38,147 nucleotides of DNA from JAJFTV01 sp964426355 (GCA_964426355.1 CAYRRA010000015.1:1-38147); one strand, 5' to 3'. Shown: positions 24,629 through 33,569, counted from the first letter of the stretch. Program-made: numbers and translations. The notes: generated by a model from the letters alone, not told the origin.

Positions 24629-25417
24629 ATGATAAAAATTCTTGTACTTAATGGAAGTTACCGTATCAACGGTAACACAGCCCGTACAATAAGCCTGATT
24701 GAGGAACAATTGCAGATTGAAGCCCGGCAGGTCGGCACAGACCTCAGTGTTGAAGGTGTGAATTTAGGGCATGTAAACCTGCAATTTTGTCGCGGCTGCC
24801 GGGTTTGCTTTGACCAGGGCGAAGACAAATGCCCCCTGAAGGATGATCTGCTGGTTGTCAAGGACAAGATACAAGCATCTGACGGGGTTTTGATCGCCAC
24901 CCCTGTTTACGTCAATGACGTGAATGGTATAATGAAGAATTGGATCGACCGGATGGCTCATGTTTGCCACCGCCCTGAATTCGCCGGCAAATGCGCTTTC
25001 CTTCTGGCAACAGTCGCTGATGGTCCGGTCAGTCACGCTTTATCGACACTCAGCATGGGTTTACGTACCTGGGGGTTTCACCTTGTGGGGCAGGCAGGGT
25101 TTAAAACGGGAGCGCTGACCCGTCGTGAGGATATCCAGGTGCGTTATCAAAAACAGATCAAGAAAATTGCCAGTGCTCTTTTTCATTCAATCCACAAACG
25201 CCAATATATGCAGCCTTCTTTCTTTTCCCTGTTGACATTCTATATCCAGCAACGCTCCTGGAGAAAAAACGCAAACGATTCCTACGATTACCGGTATTGG
25301 AAAAGTCGTGGTTGGATTGATGAAGGGCAGGTCTTCTACAATGAACAAAACGCTCCCCGGATCAAAGTGGCTCTGGCTCGCTTCTTTGGCGCATTGTTGG
25401 CACCCTTTGTCAGTTAG
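24629..25417 (+). CDS. Flavodoxin-fold NAD(P)H-dependent reductase, iron-sulfur flavoprotein-like
   Basis: A 262-residue protein. MIKILVLNGSYRINGNTART is the FMN phosphate-binding start of the NADPH-dependent FMN reductase family; CRGCRVCFDQGEDKCPLKDD is the compact cysteine cluster seen in iron-sulfur flavoproteins, followed by GVLIATPVYVNDVNGIMKNW and IDRMAHVCHRPEFAGK, the FMN-ring loop. The C-terminal 80 residues are basic, aromatic-rich and less conserved. It probably passes electrons from a nicotinamide or ferredoxin to an unknown acceptor. ATG 24629 with AAGGGAG nine bases upstream is better than a TTG at 24620. Single plus-strand gene between decayed genes. Confidence 0.9.
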   Translation: MIKILVLNGSYRINGNTARTISLIEEQLQIEARQVGTDLSVEGVNLGHVNLQFCRGCRVCFDQGEDKCPLKDDLLVVKDKIQASDGVLIATPVYVNDVNGIMKNWIDRMAHVCHRPEFAGKCAFLLATVADGPVSHALSTLSMGLRTWGFHLVGQAGFKTGALTRREDIQVRYQKQIKKIASALFHSIHKRQYMQPSFFSLLTFYIQQRSWRKNANDSYDYRYWKSRGWIDEGQVFYNEQNAPRIKVALARFFGALLAPFVS

Positions 25418-25539
25418 CATAAATGTTTAAGTTGCTGTTCGCTGCTGTCAGGTCAGTTGTTTTCGCCTCAACTGTCCCAGCTTGAACAGGATTGCCAGCG
25501 TGTCCAATGCCAGTGCAGTGGAGATTTCTGCATAAGCGC

Positions 25540-25605
25540 TGAATTTTCATAAATTCCACGATTGATGACAATGCGCATGATGTAGAAATCGTTGATTGTC
25601 ATTAA
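25540..25605 (+). pseudogene. higB toxin C-terminal remnant
   Basis: The frame ending TAA at 25603-25605 reads IDDNAHDVEIVDCH, the conserved C-terminus of HigB/RelE-type toxins (…DVEIVDYH). Nothing of the N-terminal toxin is recognisable upstream. It directly precedes a broken higA, the order found in higBA operons. Confidence 0.65.
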
Positions 25606-25625
25606 GTGATAGAGATGGTTGATAC

Positions 25626-25904
25626 CCTCCCGGTGAAGTTATTTTAGAAGAGTTTTTAAAGCCGCTTGGCATGAGCCAAAACCGGTTTGTGTAGAACATG
25701 GGCATCACCACTGGCTGGTTGAATGAGATTGTCCGCAGGCAGCGCAGCATCACCGGGGATACGGCGCTGCGCCTATCGTGGGTAACCAACAAAAACCCGG
25801 CTTTCTGGTTGAACCTGCGATTCCATTATGACCTTGAGGTCGCCAGAGATGCACTTGGTAAACGCCCGGAAACGGAAGTCACCTCCCTTTCGATTGCTGG
25901 CTGA
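25626..25904 (+). pseudogene. higA antitoxin pseudogene (in-frame TAG)
   Basis: The frame reads PPGEVILEEFLKPLGMSQNR, FV, a TAG at 25692-25694, then NMGITTGWLNEIVRRQRSIT, GDTALRLSWVTNKNPAFWLN and LEVARDALGKRPETEV. This is the HigA (XRE helix-turn-helix) antitoxin over nearly its full length: HPGE start, NEIV recognition helix, FWLNLQ-type motif. The TAG interrupts the helix-turn-helix and the usual IPTHPGE start is damaged by a small deletion, with a TGA two codons upstream. The downstream part alone (from ATG 25698) could give a 68-residue fragment. Together with the higB remnant it is a dead toxin-antitoxin locus. Confidence 0.8.
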
Positions 25905-26060
25905 GGATTAGCGCGGAGTGCGTTAGCCCCCCATGGGGACCAGCTAACAACAGACGAAACTTATATCTGCCGAAGGTCTGACCTGGTCTGCGTAACCGGT
26001 GAGAGAGTTTTAATCTACCGGTCTGCGTTACCCGCAGTGGGCGGGCATGGGAGCAGGACG
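25905..26060 (+). repeat. Degenerate, partly duplicated copy of the dispersed repeat
   Basis: AACTTATATCTGCCGAAGG, TCTGACCTGGTCTGCGTAAC, CCGGTCTGCGTTACCCGCAG, TGGGCGGGCATGGGAGCAGG: central and right-middle blocks of the repeat with an internal duplication of the GTCTGCGT segment. Same orientation as the others. Confidence 0.6.
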
Positions 26061-26160
26061 TATCACAGTTATAAGTGGCAGCCGTCTTTACCTTGCTACC
26101 TTTTGTCTGATATTTTTTCCTTCGCTTATGCAACAGCTTCTTCAAACGTGAACAAATGCC

Positions 26161-27132
26161 TTATAAAGCAAGCTGTTCCAGTATTTCACGCGCTTGTGCT
26201 GCAACCGCCTTTTTCAACTCACCAGGCTCCAAAATCTCAACAAAACCAGGCAAGCCAAAGACGAGCATTTTCGCCTGCAAGTCAGAATCCATGGAGAGGG
26301 ATATTATCTTCCATCTCTTATCTTCTGCATCGTCAACCATTTCCCAACGCCCAGGCATTAGCGTTTTGATAAACGATATCCGGTCAGGGTGAACCCGCAA
26401 GATGCAATGGTAACCTGATGAAAATTTTTCCAGGTTCTGAGTGTGCGTGCGCCAGTATGTCGGCAGATCAAAATCGGGACGGCGTTTAAATGATCCATCG
26501 ATTAGTTGCACTGAATGAAAACGGTTGACACGATATGTACGCAGTTCCCCATCGCGTTCAGCGAGTAAATACCACACACTTGACTTGCAGATCAGGCTAT
26601 ACGGTGCCAGAATACGCTCCCCTATCTCACCATCAAAATTCTCATACTGCGCTTTGATCATCCTGTCTTCATAAACAGCTTTCTGAATATCATCCCAGAA
26701 GGGCGAGATCGAAGCATCGTGCCACCACCACGTCGGGTCGATCATCAGGCGTTGGCGAATATGATCAGCGGTAGAATGATGCTTATTGGGTAGAGCCGCC
26801 AACAGCTTAAGCAAAAGACGTTCCTCTGCGTCGCCCAAACCCACGTCGCGTAAGGCTTCATTGTTGCTGCTGACAAACAGGCTTTGTACTTCCAATGTAT
26901 TTAAACCCGTCAGCGTGGTGCGATATTCCTCGGCGAGCGCAATTCCGCCTCCATGCCCGCCTTCGCTGTAAACAGGCACACCCGAAAAAGATAAAGCGTT
27001 GATATCGCGCAGGATCGTCCGGCGCGAAACTTCTAATTCTTCCGCCAATGCCCTGGCGGTCATCTTGCCGCGCGTTTGCAGTAAAAGAATGATAGACAAT
27101 AAACGGTCTGCTCGCATAGTTGTTTTCCTCAT
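26161..27132 (-). CDS. YafY-type transcriptional regulator (HTH_11 + WYL domain)
   Basis: A 323-residue DeoR/YafY-like regulator. The N-terminal winged helix-turn-helix is RADRLLSIILLLQTRGKMTA, RALAEELEVSRRTILRDINA. The WYL domain has APYSLICKSSVWYLLAERDG with the W-Y-L motif and YRVNRFHSVQ; a C-terminal WCX-type extension follows (YHCILRVHPDRISF on). WYL proteins bind small ligands or nucleic acid and often repress a divergent gene. The start ATG 27132 lies next to a strong palindrome (27136-27160), so autoregulation and control of the divergent hydrolase are likely. An upstream in-frame start at 27156 falls inside the palindrome and is less likely. Confidence 0.93.
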   Translation of the reverse strand: MRKTTMRADRLLSIILLLQTRGKMTARALAEELEVSRRTILRDINALSFSGVPVYSEGGHGGGIALAEEYRTTLTGLNTLEVQSLFVSSNNEALRDVGLGDAEERLLLKLLAALPNKHHSTADHIRQRLMIDPTWWWHDASISPFWDDIQKAVYEDRMIKAQYENFDGEIGERILAPYSLICKSSVWYLLAERDGELRTYRVNRFHSVQLIDGSFKRRPDFDLPTYWRTHTQNLEKFSSGYHCILRVHPDRISFIKTLMPGRWEMVDDAEDKRWKIISLSMDSDLQAKMLVFGLPGFVEILEPGELKKAVAAQAREILEQLAL

Positions 27133-27135
27133 TTT

Positions 27136-27160
27136 TTGGGTGACACAAGATGTCACCCAA
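27136..27160. promoter_or_regulatory. Operator between WYL regulator and hydrolase genes
   Basis: TTGGGTGACA (27136-27145), CAAGA, TGTCACCCAA (27151-27160): perfect 10-bp arms with a 5-bp spacer. It lies 4 bp before the regulator start and 47 bp before the hydrolase start. The TGACA-N5-TGTCA core is the sort of site bound by YafY-type regulators. Confidence 0.8.
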
Positions 27161-27206
27161 TGGATTGTATCATCAGAATATATTCAAAAACAAAAGGTGA
27201 ACAGTT

Positions 27207-28031
27207 ATGATAAAGACAACAAAAGGTTACTTTGATTTGGAGGACGGGCAGTTGTACTACGAGATGGCAGGCAAAGGAATGCCACTTGTACTGACGCACG
27301 CTGCATTCCTCGACAGCAGAATGTTCGATGCGGTCTGGGAGCCACTGGCAAAACATTTTCGCGTGATTCGATACGACATGCGTGGCTTCGGGAAGTCCAG
27401 CCCTGTGACAGGTCCGCTTTGCCGCCGCGAGGATCTGGACCGTCTGTTGACTCACCTGGGCGTGACTCATGCACATCTGGTTGGATGTTCCAATGGCGGA
27501 CAGATTAGCCTCGACCTGGCACTTGAACAGCCGCATCGTTTCAAATCTTTGACCCTGGTTGGCTCAACCCCAAGCGGCTTTGAATTATGCGGAGAGCCTC
27601 CCCGATACTTGCTTGAAATGTTCGATGCGATGCAAAAAGGTGATATCAATCTCTCGAATGAACTTCAAATCCGAATTTGGTTGGATGGCGAAACTCGGGA
27701 TCCAGAACAGGTTGACTTAACGTTGCGTAGAAAGGCTTTGGAAATGAATCGTATTCCTGGTGCGCAAAACACGTTCTTTATCTCCGACATGCAACCAGCT
27801 AACCCGCTTGACCCACCCGCCATTACCCGGTTGGAATCGGTAAACTGTCCAACGTTGGTTATAGCTGGAGCGCTTGACCACCCTGAAGTACTACGCGCTG
27901 CCGATGAAATGGTCAAACGGATTCCCGATGCTCGAAAAACTATTATCGAATCCACCGGGCATGTTCCCAGCTACGAACAACCCGATACATTTATCCAGTT
28001 GCTAATGAATTTTCTGAGCAGATTTAATTAA
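27207..28031 (+). CDS. Alpha/beta-fold hydrolase
   Basis: A 274-residue soluble hydrolase of the alpha/beta superfamily. PLVLTHAAFLDSRMF gives the oxyanion-hole region (HA in place of HG), VIRYDMRGFGKSSP is the conserved segment before helix B, HLVGCSNGGQISLDLALEQP carries the nucleophile elbow GCSNGG, VIAGALDHPE has the acidic residue and ESTGHVPSYEQP the catalytic His. No signal peptide. AAGGTGA precedes ATG 27207. It is divergent from the WYL regulator with a shared operator, so it is probably induced by a small molecule that it also hydrolyses. Substrate unknown. Confidence 0.93.
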   Translation: MIKTTKGYFDLEDGQLYYEMAGKGMPLVLTHAAFLDSRMFDAVWEPLAKHFRVIRYDMRGFGKSSPVTGPLCRREDLDRLLTHLGVTHAHLVGCSNGGQISLDLALEQPHRFKSLTLVGSTPSGFELCGEPPRYLLEMFDAMQKGDINLSNELQIRIWLDGETRDPEQVDLTLRRKALEMNRIPGAQNTFFISDMQPANPLDPPAITRLESVNCPTLVIAGALDHPEVLRAADEMVKRIPDARKTIIESTGHVPSYEQPDTFIQLLMNFLSRFN

Positions 28032-28177
28032 CCTAAGGTACTGCTTTATCTTAAAACCCATTCATTTGTCATTCCTGAAAGACGCCGAGACGGGCGATAG
28101 ACCTCACTGGAGACAAAGCAATCTCATTTTATACCCAGGAGAATGCATCGAAAGACTTCCTCTCTGCGCCAACACTG

Positions 28178-28250
28178 AATTCAGGGTGGGGTATTTGCGA
28201 GGGTCGTGCGGCTATACCGCTTTCAAAGGCGGTATAAACTTTTACCGATA
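28178..28250 (+). repeat. Left-end fragment of the dispersed repeat with hairpin
   Basis: TTCAGGGTGGGGTATTTGCG, AGGGTCGTGCGGC matches the left end of the full copy at 19021-19253. The following TATACCGC-TTTCAAAG-GCGGTATA (around 28212-28235) forms a strong hairpin, then ACTTTTACCG resembles the AACTTATACCCG block. Lies in a 356-bp gap with no other gene. Confidence 0.65.
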
Positions 28251-28387
28251 ATATTGATTTAACGTACTTTTTGCTCATCATCGTTGTATAATCTCCTCAT
28301 CTGTCCACTGAACATCATTGGCAAATTGACGCAGAAGGGTCTGCTGTAATTTACCGAATTGCCCCTGTGGACGAAAGGGAACAAAAA

Positions 28388-29295
28388 ATGTGCCTGCCCA
28401 CCGCTCAGGTTGATCGGTTTTACCAAATTTGGCGTCCTCTGCTGAGCTTTGCTAACGAGGAATTACAAGTCGTTCCACATCTTTCCGGCAAAGGATCGAA
28501 TGACGGTATTGATGTCAAACTTGCGGTGAAAGTTCGGAATGCTCTATGGAAACACGAGAGAATCCTGGAAAAATTCATCGCAAAGAATCCTGCCCGGCTC
28601 TCGAAAGACGATCTTGTTATCGTAGAGAGCTGGAATGCCACCGTGAAGGAAAATTTATCATTTTCAAAACACTAAAAAAGCATGCGATCTTCATCAGCCA
28701 GGATAAGCGCCCTGAGGTCTTCGCTGTGAAAGGTCTTTACAGCTCTTTTGAAGAGGTTCTTGGTCCTTATATACCCGCACTAGTCGAAACAGTTCTGCTC
28801 CCGTTTGGGCATGAAATTGTTATGGATGGGTTGCTGCAATCATACAACCTGATGTTCGGGAGCGGAATTCAAAGAGAATTCAAGGATATTTATGATGACG
28901 CAAAAGAGCGCGGCGCAATCGTCACGACACTTATACCTAATCTCATGATCCCGACAAGAGAAAGTTTGACTACAAAAGCGGAAATCACCAATAAGAAAGT
29001 ACTGGACGCCTTCACCAAACATCAATACATGTCTGGGCGAAGCCCCAAAACGGTTGAGCACGATGTCCTCAACATTACCAGTTTTGCAAATTTCCTGCTC
29101 TCTGAACAACCTGAACCATCTTCATTGCGTGATTTTCAGCGCGAGGCACTGTTGAGCTTCCTTATGTCTGTGCCAGAAAAAGAACGCAGGGCGGTATATC
29201 TGAGCTTTAAACGATTTCTTTCGTTTATGCAAGACACCGGTCGATTGATTTGGAACGAAGCAGAGGATTTGCTGGTTTTGATAAAACAACTCTAA
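28388..29295 (+). pseudogene. Conserved hypothetical protein, split by a frameshift
   Basis: The first part (MCLPTAQVDRFYQIWRPLLS on, to ...VIVESWN) is followed in the -1 frame by HREGKFIIFKTLKKHAIFIS and a long open stretch to 29295. Together they form one protein of about 300 residues. The shift must lie near 28636-28640, since HREGKF fits the protein better than the zero-frame ATVKENLSFSKH that ends at 28675. The middle part (PEVFAVKGLYSSFEEVLGPY ... IVTTLIP) is of a hypothetical family often found with SEC-C-like and pRiA4b ORF-3 genes; the C-terminal part (FTKHQYMSGRSPKTVEHDVL, NITSFANFLLSEQ) weakly resembles the core-binding helices of tyrosine recombinases. ATG 28388 follows AAGGGA. 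First of a three-gene block. Confidence 0.65.
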
Positions 29296-29306
29296 AGGAT
29301 TTGACC

Positions 29307-29813
29307 ATGCCGTACGAACCATTTTATGAACGTTTCAAAGAAATTGCTATGAAAGAAACGCGCAGCATCACTACCCACAATAACCCAGATCTGCCAGATG
29401 ATAGTTATGGTTTTCTGGAGGCGTACTGCAATGATGAAAACTGCGACTGCCGGCGGGTGTTTTTTAACGTTGTTTCCCATAAAAGCGGCAATATTGTGGC
29501 GGTCATTGCTTTTGGTTGGGAAGATAGCGCATTTTACGCTCGCTGGTATCGGCAGAATGATCCGCAAACCATTCGCGAAATGCAAGGTCCTATTCTAAAC
29601 CCCAGTAGCCCGCAATCTGAATTAGCACCCGCCCTACTGCGACTTGCAAGTGACACCTTACTGAAAGATCCAGCATACATCGAACGGCTGAAACGCCATT
29701 ACTGGATGTTCAAAGAAAAAGTGGACCCAAAGCACTTCAAGACTTCGAAGAGATCAGGACAACAAAATGATCCGGCTGGCAAAGCCAGGAAACGGCATCG
29801 ACCACGTTCTTAA
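29307..29813 (+). CDS. Conserved hypothetical Cys-rich protein
   Basis: A 168-residue protein I cannot assign to a named function. YGFLEAYCNDENCDCRRVFF has a CxxxxCxC cluster that could bind metal; a beta-rich core follows (NIVAVIAFGWEDSAFYARWY), then helices (ELAPALLRLASDTLLKDPAY, IERLKRHYWMFKEKVD) and a basic tail (KARKRHRPRS). Start ATG 29307 with AAAGGA, 11 bp after the previous stop. It sits between the frameshifted hypothetical gene and the pRiA4b ORF-3-like gene on the same strand, a combination that suggests a conserved module. Confidence 0.75.
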   Translation: MPYEPFYERFKEIAMKETRSITTHNNPDLPDDSYGFLEAYCNDENCDCRRVFFNVVSHKSGNIVAVIAFGWEDSAFYARWYRQNDPQTIREMQGPILNPSSPQSELAPALLRLASDTLLKDPAYIERLKRHYWMFKEKVDPKHFKTSKRSGQQNDPAGKARKRHRPRS

Positions 29814-29923
29814 TGCCGTTAACGAGTTATTATGGGAAGAATTGATCCATCCAAAATTTCCTGCATCAGGAAAATTTTAGCATCGCCTGAATACAAGGGA
29901 CAGGCAGAGAGAAAGGAGTTGGC

Positions 29924-31363
29924 ATGAAACTCGATGAGGGGCTAACTTATGAAAAACTGGTACGGGAGATTTTGAGAACTGCCACAGGACCTGTGGCAAT
30001 CGACAACCTGGTAGACGACATCCTAGCTTTGAAGCCAACTGCTTCAAAAAATCCACGCCAAACGGTGAAGAAAAGCCTGCGAGGATTGGAGGGTCGTGTG
30101 TTGGTTTATCTGGATGCAGAATATGTGCTGTCCATTTCACTGGCTTACCAGGGGGCACGGTTTCGCATCCGGCTGAATCAGGAAGCGATAAACCGGGAAG
30201 CCATTACTGTGGAGAATTTCAGGCATATTCTGCCGTCATCGTTCGAGTTGGAGAAGATCCAATTAATAGATCGGGTCGGGTTACCCATCCCTTTTCAGAT
30301 CAAGACCACAAAACAGCAGAGAAAAAATCCTATATTTGGCACGTTCACGGTAGAAGAAAAATGGATGAGGTTGAAGGAATGGTTTCGCCAGCAGAAGATG
30401 CAACCCAAGGATCATCTCCTGGTGACGGTGGAAGATAGGGAACGGGCTGTATTCCGCCTGGAGCGCGAAGCACTTGGAAAACAACGACCAAAACAAATTA
30501 GTGAGCGTAATCAGGTGGTGGCAGATATGCTCTATCAAATGTTGGAAAGCGCCAGACGCGAGTGCATCTATTTGTCTAATTGCGTTCCGACCCTATATGC
30601 CCGCCTGCCGGAAAAAGACGGCTGCCCACCGGATCACTGGCATTTCATTTTGCAGCAGGATGGACGGATGAAGACGGATGGTTTTGATATCCGCTACGCA
30701 GATCACCGTACGTTGTGGGACGATCTCATCGGGAACACGTTCCAAAAAGAGATTTCTCCAAAGGCGAAACCGGAAAAGAAGATTGCGACGAGACCACATA
30801 AGGAAGTCTATTGTTTTCGCGCTGCCTTCAAATATCGAACTTCGACCTGGCGCGATATCGAAATCCAGGGGGAGCAGACATTAGGTGATTTGGACCGGGA
30901 ATTACGAACTGCCTTTAACCACGATACCTTCGATCATCTTTCCGGATTTTGGAAACTGGTTGCGCGCGGCAGTGGAAAGCAGGTACGTTATCGCGAGGTT
31001 GCAATTGGCGACATCAATCCTTTCATGGGTGGCGAGGCAGCCGGCGTGACGGTTGCCAGCTTGGGCTTACAGGTAAAGGACAAGCTAAAGTACGTCTATG
31101 ACTTTGGCGATTGGATTGAACATACCCTGACCTTAAGCGCGATTAGCGATCCACAACCAGACGTGGAGTATCCGCGTGAGGCGGCACGCAATAAACCAAA
31201 ACGCACGTACTGCACTCGCTGCAAGGAACAGGGCAGACAGACAGTAGCCACTTGGATTTGCTTTACTTGCTCAGAGGAACTGGGCAAAGAAGTGGTGCTG
31301 TGCGAAGATTGTATGGGGCTTGGGGAGCACGAAGGGCATTACCGAGAAGAGCTTGTGTACTGA
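29924..31363 (+). CDS. pRiA4b ORF-3-like protein with N-terminal winged helix and C-terminal zinc finger
   Basis: A 479-residue protein. The N-terminus (LTYEKLVREILRTATGPVAI, DNLVDDILALKP, then SLRGLEGRVLVYLDAEYVLS) looks like a HARE-HTH-type winged helix. A middle region of unknown fold (about 80-285) follows. From about 300 the plasmid pRiA4b ORF-3 (IS1096 TnpR-like passenger) domain is seen: YCFRAAFKYRTSTWRDIEIQ, TLGDLDRELRTAFNHDTFDH, KYVYDFGDWIEHTLTL. The end (YCTRCKEQGRQ, ICFTCSEEL, VLCEDCMGLGEHEGHY) has eight or so Cys/His for a double zinc site. DNA or RNA binding is likely, actual role unknown. A purine-rich GAAAGGAG precedes ATG 29924. It converges on recQ with a 12-bp gap. Confidence 0.85.
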   Translation: MKLDEGLTYEKLVREILRTATGPVAIDNLVDDILALKPTASKNPRQTVKKSLRGLEGRVLVYLDAEYVLSISLAYQGARFRIRLNQEAINREAITVENFRHILPSSFELEKIQLIDRVGLPIPFQIKTTKQQRKNPIFGTFTVEEKWMRLKEWFRQQKMQPKDHLLVTVEDRERAVFRLEREALGKQRPKQISERNQVVADMLYQMLESARRECIYLSNCVPTLYARLPEKDGCPPDHWHFILQQDGRMKTDGFDIRYADHRTLWDDLIGNTFQKEISPKAKPEKKIATRPHKEVYCFRAAFKYRTSTWRDIEIQGEQTLGDLDRELRTAFNHDTFDHLSGFWKLVARGSGKQVRYREVAIGDINPFMGGEAAGVTVASLGLQVKDKLKYVYDFGDWIEHTLTLSAISDPQPDVEYPREAARNKPKRTYCTRCKEQGRQTVATWICFTCSEELGKEVVLCEDCMGLGEHEGHYREELVY

Positions 31364-31375
31364 TCGCTTCGCCGA

Positions 31376-33562
31376 TTACTCGGGGCTGCTCAAAAAATGC
31401 AGCCGCAGGATTTTCAGATCGTCATAGGTCACTGCTCCGTCCAACTGCTCAAATACCGGTTTCAGGTACCGGCTCCCCAACTGCTCAAAAGCCAGCAAGG
31501 CTGCCTCTTGCAGTTCGCCGGGCAAATCGACTATGGAAAGGAAATCTTCAACCTGCCGCAGAGGGGTTCCATCCAGGGTATAAGTTGCCAGGTGATCGAT
31601 GATTGTGCCGCGTTTTACCCCGTACTGCTCCATCAGGTCCGAGATGGATTGACCCGCGTTATAGGCTTCTCCTACGATTACGTGCCGGGGTTTGCCCATC
31701 GCCTGACGGGTTGGGCGGGTCTCCCCGCCCTTGTGGGGCAACTTCTCCTCCAACCCGCGCTCCTGGCAGAATTCCTGAACCAGATCGATCAAAATATCCC
31801 CGTAGCGTTTGAGCTTCACCTGACCGATACCATTGATGCGTTTGAGACTATCCGGGGTCATGGGATAGTAAGCTGCAATCTCGATCAGGGTACGGTCAGA
31901 AAAAATCACGTAGGGCGGCACGTTGGCGGCTACGGCAAGATCTTTGCGTTTTGACCGCAGAAGGTTAAAAAGGTCGTGGTCATGCTCGATCTCGCCGGCT
32001 TTTTTCCTGGTAGCGGCGGTTGCTTCAGGCTGTGGCAAGCTACCAAAAATCGGCTCCCGGTTCCTCAGCATCGCGCTGCCTTTAGGAGTCAGGCGAAGCG
32101 TGCGGTAGATGTCATTGCTCTGTTCAAGCAGCCCTTTGTGGATCAACTGCTGGGCAATGAACAGCCACTGTTTGCGAGTAAACTCTTTGCCAATGCCAAA
32201 GGTAGACAGTTCCTGATGGCGATATCTGAGAACTTTTTCGTTATCAATCCCCAACAGCACATGAGTTATATGCGTTGCGGCAAAGCGTTCGCCGGTGCGC
32301 TTGATGCACGATAAGAATTTTTGGGCTGCGATGGTGATATCTTCCGGTTCATCGTTCGCTTTCAGGCAGTTGTCACATGCGCCGCATGAATCGCCGTCGT
32401 ATTGTTCACCAAAATAAGCCAGTAGCGGCAAGCGGCGGCACGTGGAACTCTCGGCGTAGTTGGTGAGGGCTTTCAGGTGCAAATAAGCCACCTGCCGCTC
32501 GGACTCTGCCTTCTGATCGATGAAGTAGCGCAGCTTAGCCACATCGGAGTAACTGTAGAGCAGCAAGCAGTGGGCTGGCAGTCCATCGCGCCCGGCGCGA
32601 CCAATCTCCTGGTAATAGCTTTCGATGCTCTTGGGCAGATCATAGTGCACAACAAAACGCACGTTGGGCTTGTTGATGCCCATGCCAAAGGCAATCGTCG
32701 CGACGATGATCTGCACGTCGTCGCGGATGAAGTCTTCTTGATTGGTTTTGCGCTCGTGATCGGACAATCCGGCATGATAAGCGCGCACCGAGAAGCCTTT
32801 GGTCATCAAAAAGGCGGTCAGGTCATCCACCTGCCTGCGCGAGAAACAGTAGATGATGCCCGACTGATCGGGGAAGCGCTGCAAAAAAGCAATCGTTTGC
32901 GCGCTGGGGTCGGTTTTGGGTAAAACCTCGATCATCAAGTTTTCGCGGTTGAAACTGGCAACAAATTCGTTGTCGTCTTGAAATGCCAGGGTGTCCTTGA
33001 TGTCCTTGCGCACCCGTTCAGTGGCGGTCGCGGTGAGAGCCAGGCAGACAGCCCCAGGGAAGCGCTGGCGAACCTGGACAATCTGGCGATATTCCGGACG
33101 AAAGTCGTGTCCCCATTCCGAGATGCAGTGCGCTTCGTCGATGGTCAGGCAGGAAACAGTCACGCTTTCAAGCAGGTTCAACAGACGCGGGGTGAGCAGT
33201 GTTTCGGGTGCCACATAAAGCAGCTTGATCTCGCCGCTGCGCAGCTGCAGCATGTTGACCTGATAGTCTTCAAATGAGAGCGAACTGTTCAGAAAAAGCG
33301 CAGGGACACCCAGTGCATCTAACTGCTCCACCTGGTCTTTCATCAGGGCAATCAAAGGCGAGACCACTACCGTCAATCCAGGCGAAAGCAAAGCGGGAAT
33401 CTGGTAACACAGCGATTTGCCACCCCCGGTCGGCATGATTGCCAGGGTATCGCGCTGGCTCAGCACGTTTTGGATCACTTCCCGCTGAAGAGATTTGTAC
33501 TGCTGGTAGCCGAAGACAGAATGCAGAATGTCTTCTGGTGATTGTGAAGGTATGGTTGGCAT
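31376..33562 (-). CDS. recQ: ATP-dependent DNA helicase RecQ
   Basis: A 728-residue 3'-5' superfamily 2 helicase for recombination and replication-fork repair. Walker A IMPTGGGKSLCYQIP, DEAH in LTIDEAHCISEWGHDFRPEY, LALTATAT (motif III), YCFSRRQVDDL (IV), ATIAFGMGINKPNVRFVVHY (V) and YYQEIGRAGRDG (VI) are all present. The zinc-binding module CRRLPLLAYFGEQYDGDSCG, ACDNC is followed by an RQC winged helix, an HRDC domain (LFNLLRSKRKDLAVAANVPP) and a C-terminal helix-turn-helix (QSISDLMEQYGVKRGTIIDH). Full length for the family. ATG 33562 lacks a Shine-Dalgarno site but has TATAAT eight bases upstream, so the message may be leaderless. Confidence 0.97.
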   Translation of the reverse strand: MPTIPSQSPEDILHSVFGYQQYKSLQREVIQNVLSQRDTLAIMPTGGGKSLCYQIPALLSPGLTVVVSPLIALMKDQVEQLDALGVPALFLNSSLSFEDYQVNMLQLRSGEIKLLYVAPETLLTPRLLNLLESVTVSCLTIDEAHCISEWGHDFRPEYRQIVQVRQRFPGAVCLALTATATERVRKDIKDTLAFQDDNEFVASFNRENLMIEVLPKTDPSAQTIAFLQRFPDQSGIIYCFSRRQVDDLTAFLMTKGFSVRAYHAGLSDHERKTNQEDFIRDDVQIIVATIAFGMGINKPNVRFVVHYDLPKSIESYYQEIGRAGRDGLPAHCLLLYSYSDVAKLRYFIDQKAESERQVAYLHLKALTNYAESSTCRRLPLLAYFGEQYDGDSCGACDNCLKANDEPEDITIAAQKFLSCIKRTGERFAATHITHVLLGIDNEKVLRYRHQELSTFGIGKEFTRKQWLFIAQQLIHKGLLEQSNDIYRTLRLTPKGSAMLRNREPIFGSLPQPEATAATRKKAGEIEHDHDLFNLLRSKRKDLAVAANVPPYVIFSDRTLIEIAAYYPMTPDSLKRINGIGQVKLKRYGDILIDLVQEFCQERGLEEKLPHKGGETRPTRQAMGKPRHVIVGEAYNAGQSISDLMEQYGVKRGTIIDHLATYTLDGTPLRQVEDFLSIVDLPGELQEAALLAFEQLGSRYLKPVFEQLDGAVTYDDLKILRLHFLSSPE

Positions 33563-33569
33563 GGGATAA

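Noticed and set aside
28651..28657. AAATTTA slippery heptamer in the right frame at the split of the hypothetical gene, suggesting programmed -1 frameshifting
   Set aside because: The residues encoded just upstream in the -1 frame (HREGKF) already fit the protein better than the zero frame, so the shift lies before the heptamer and looks like an indel.
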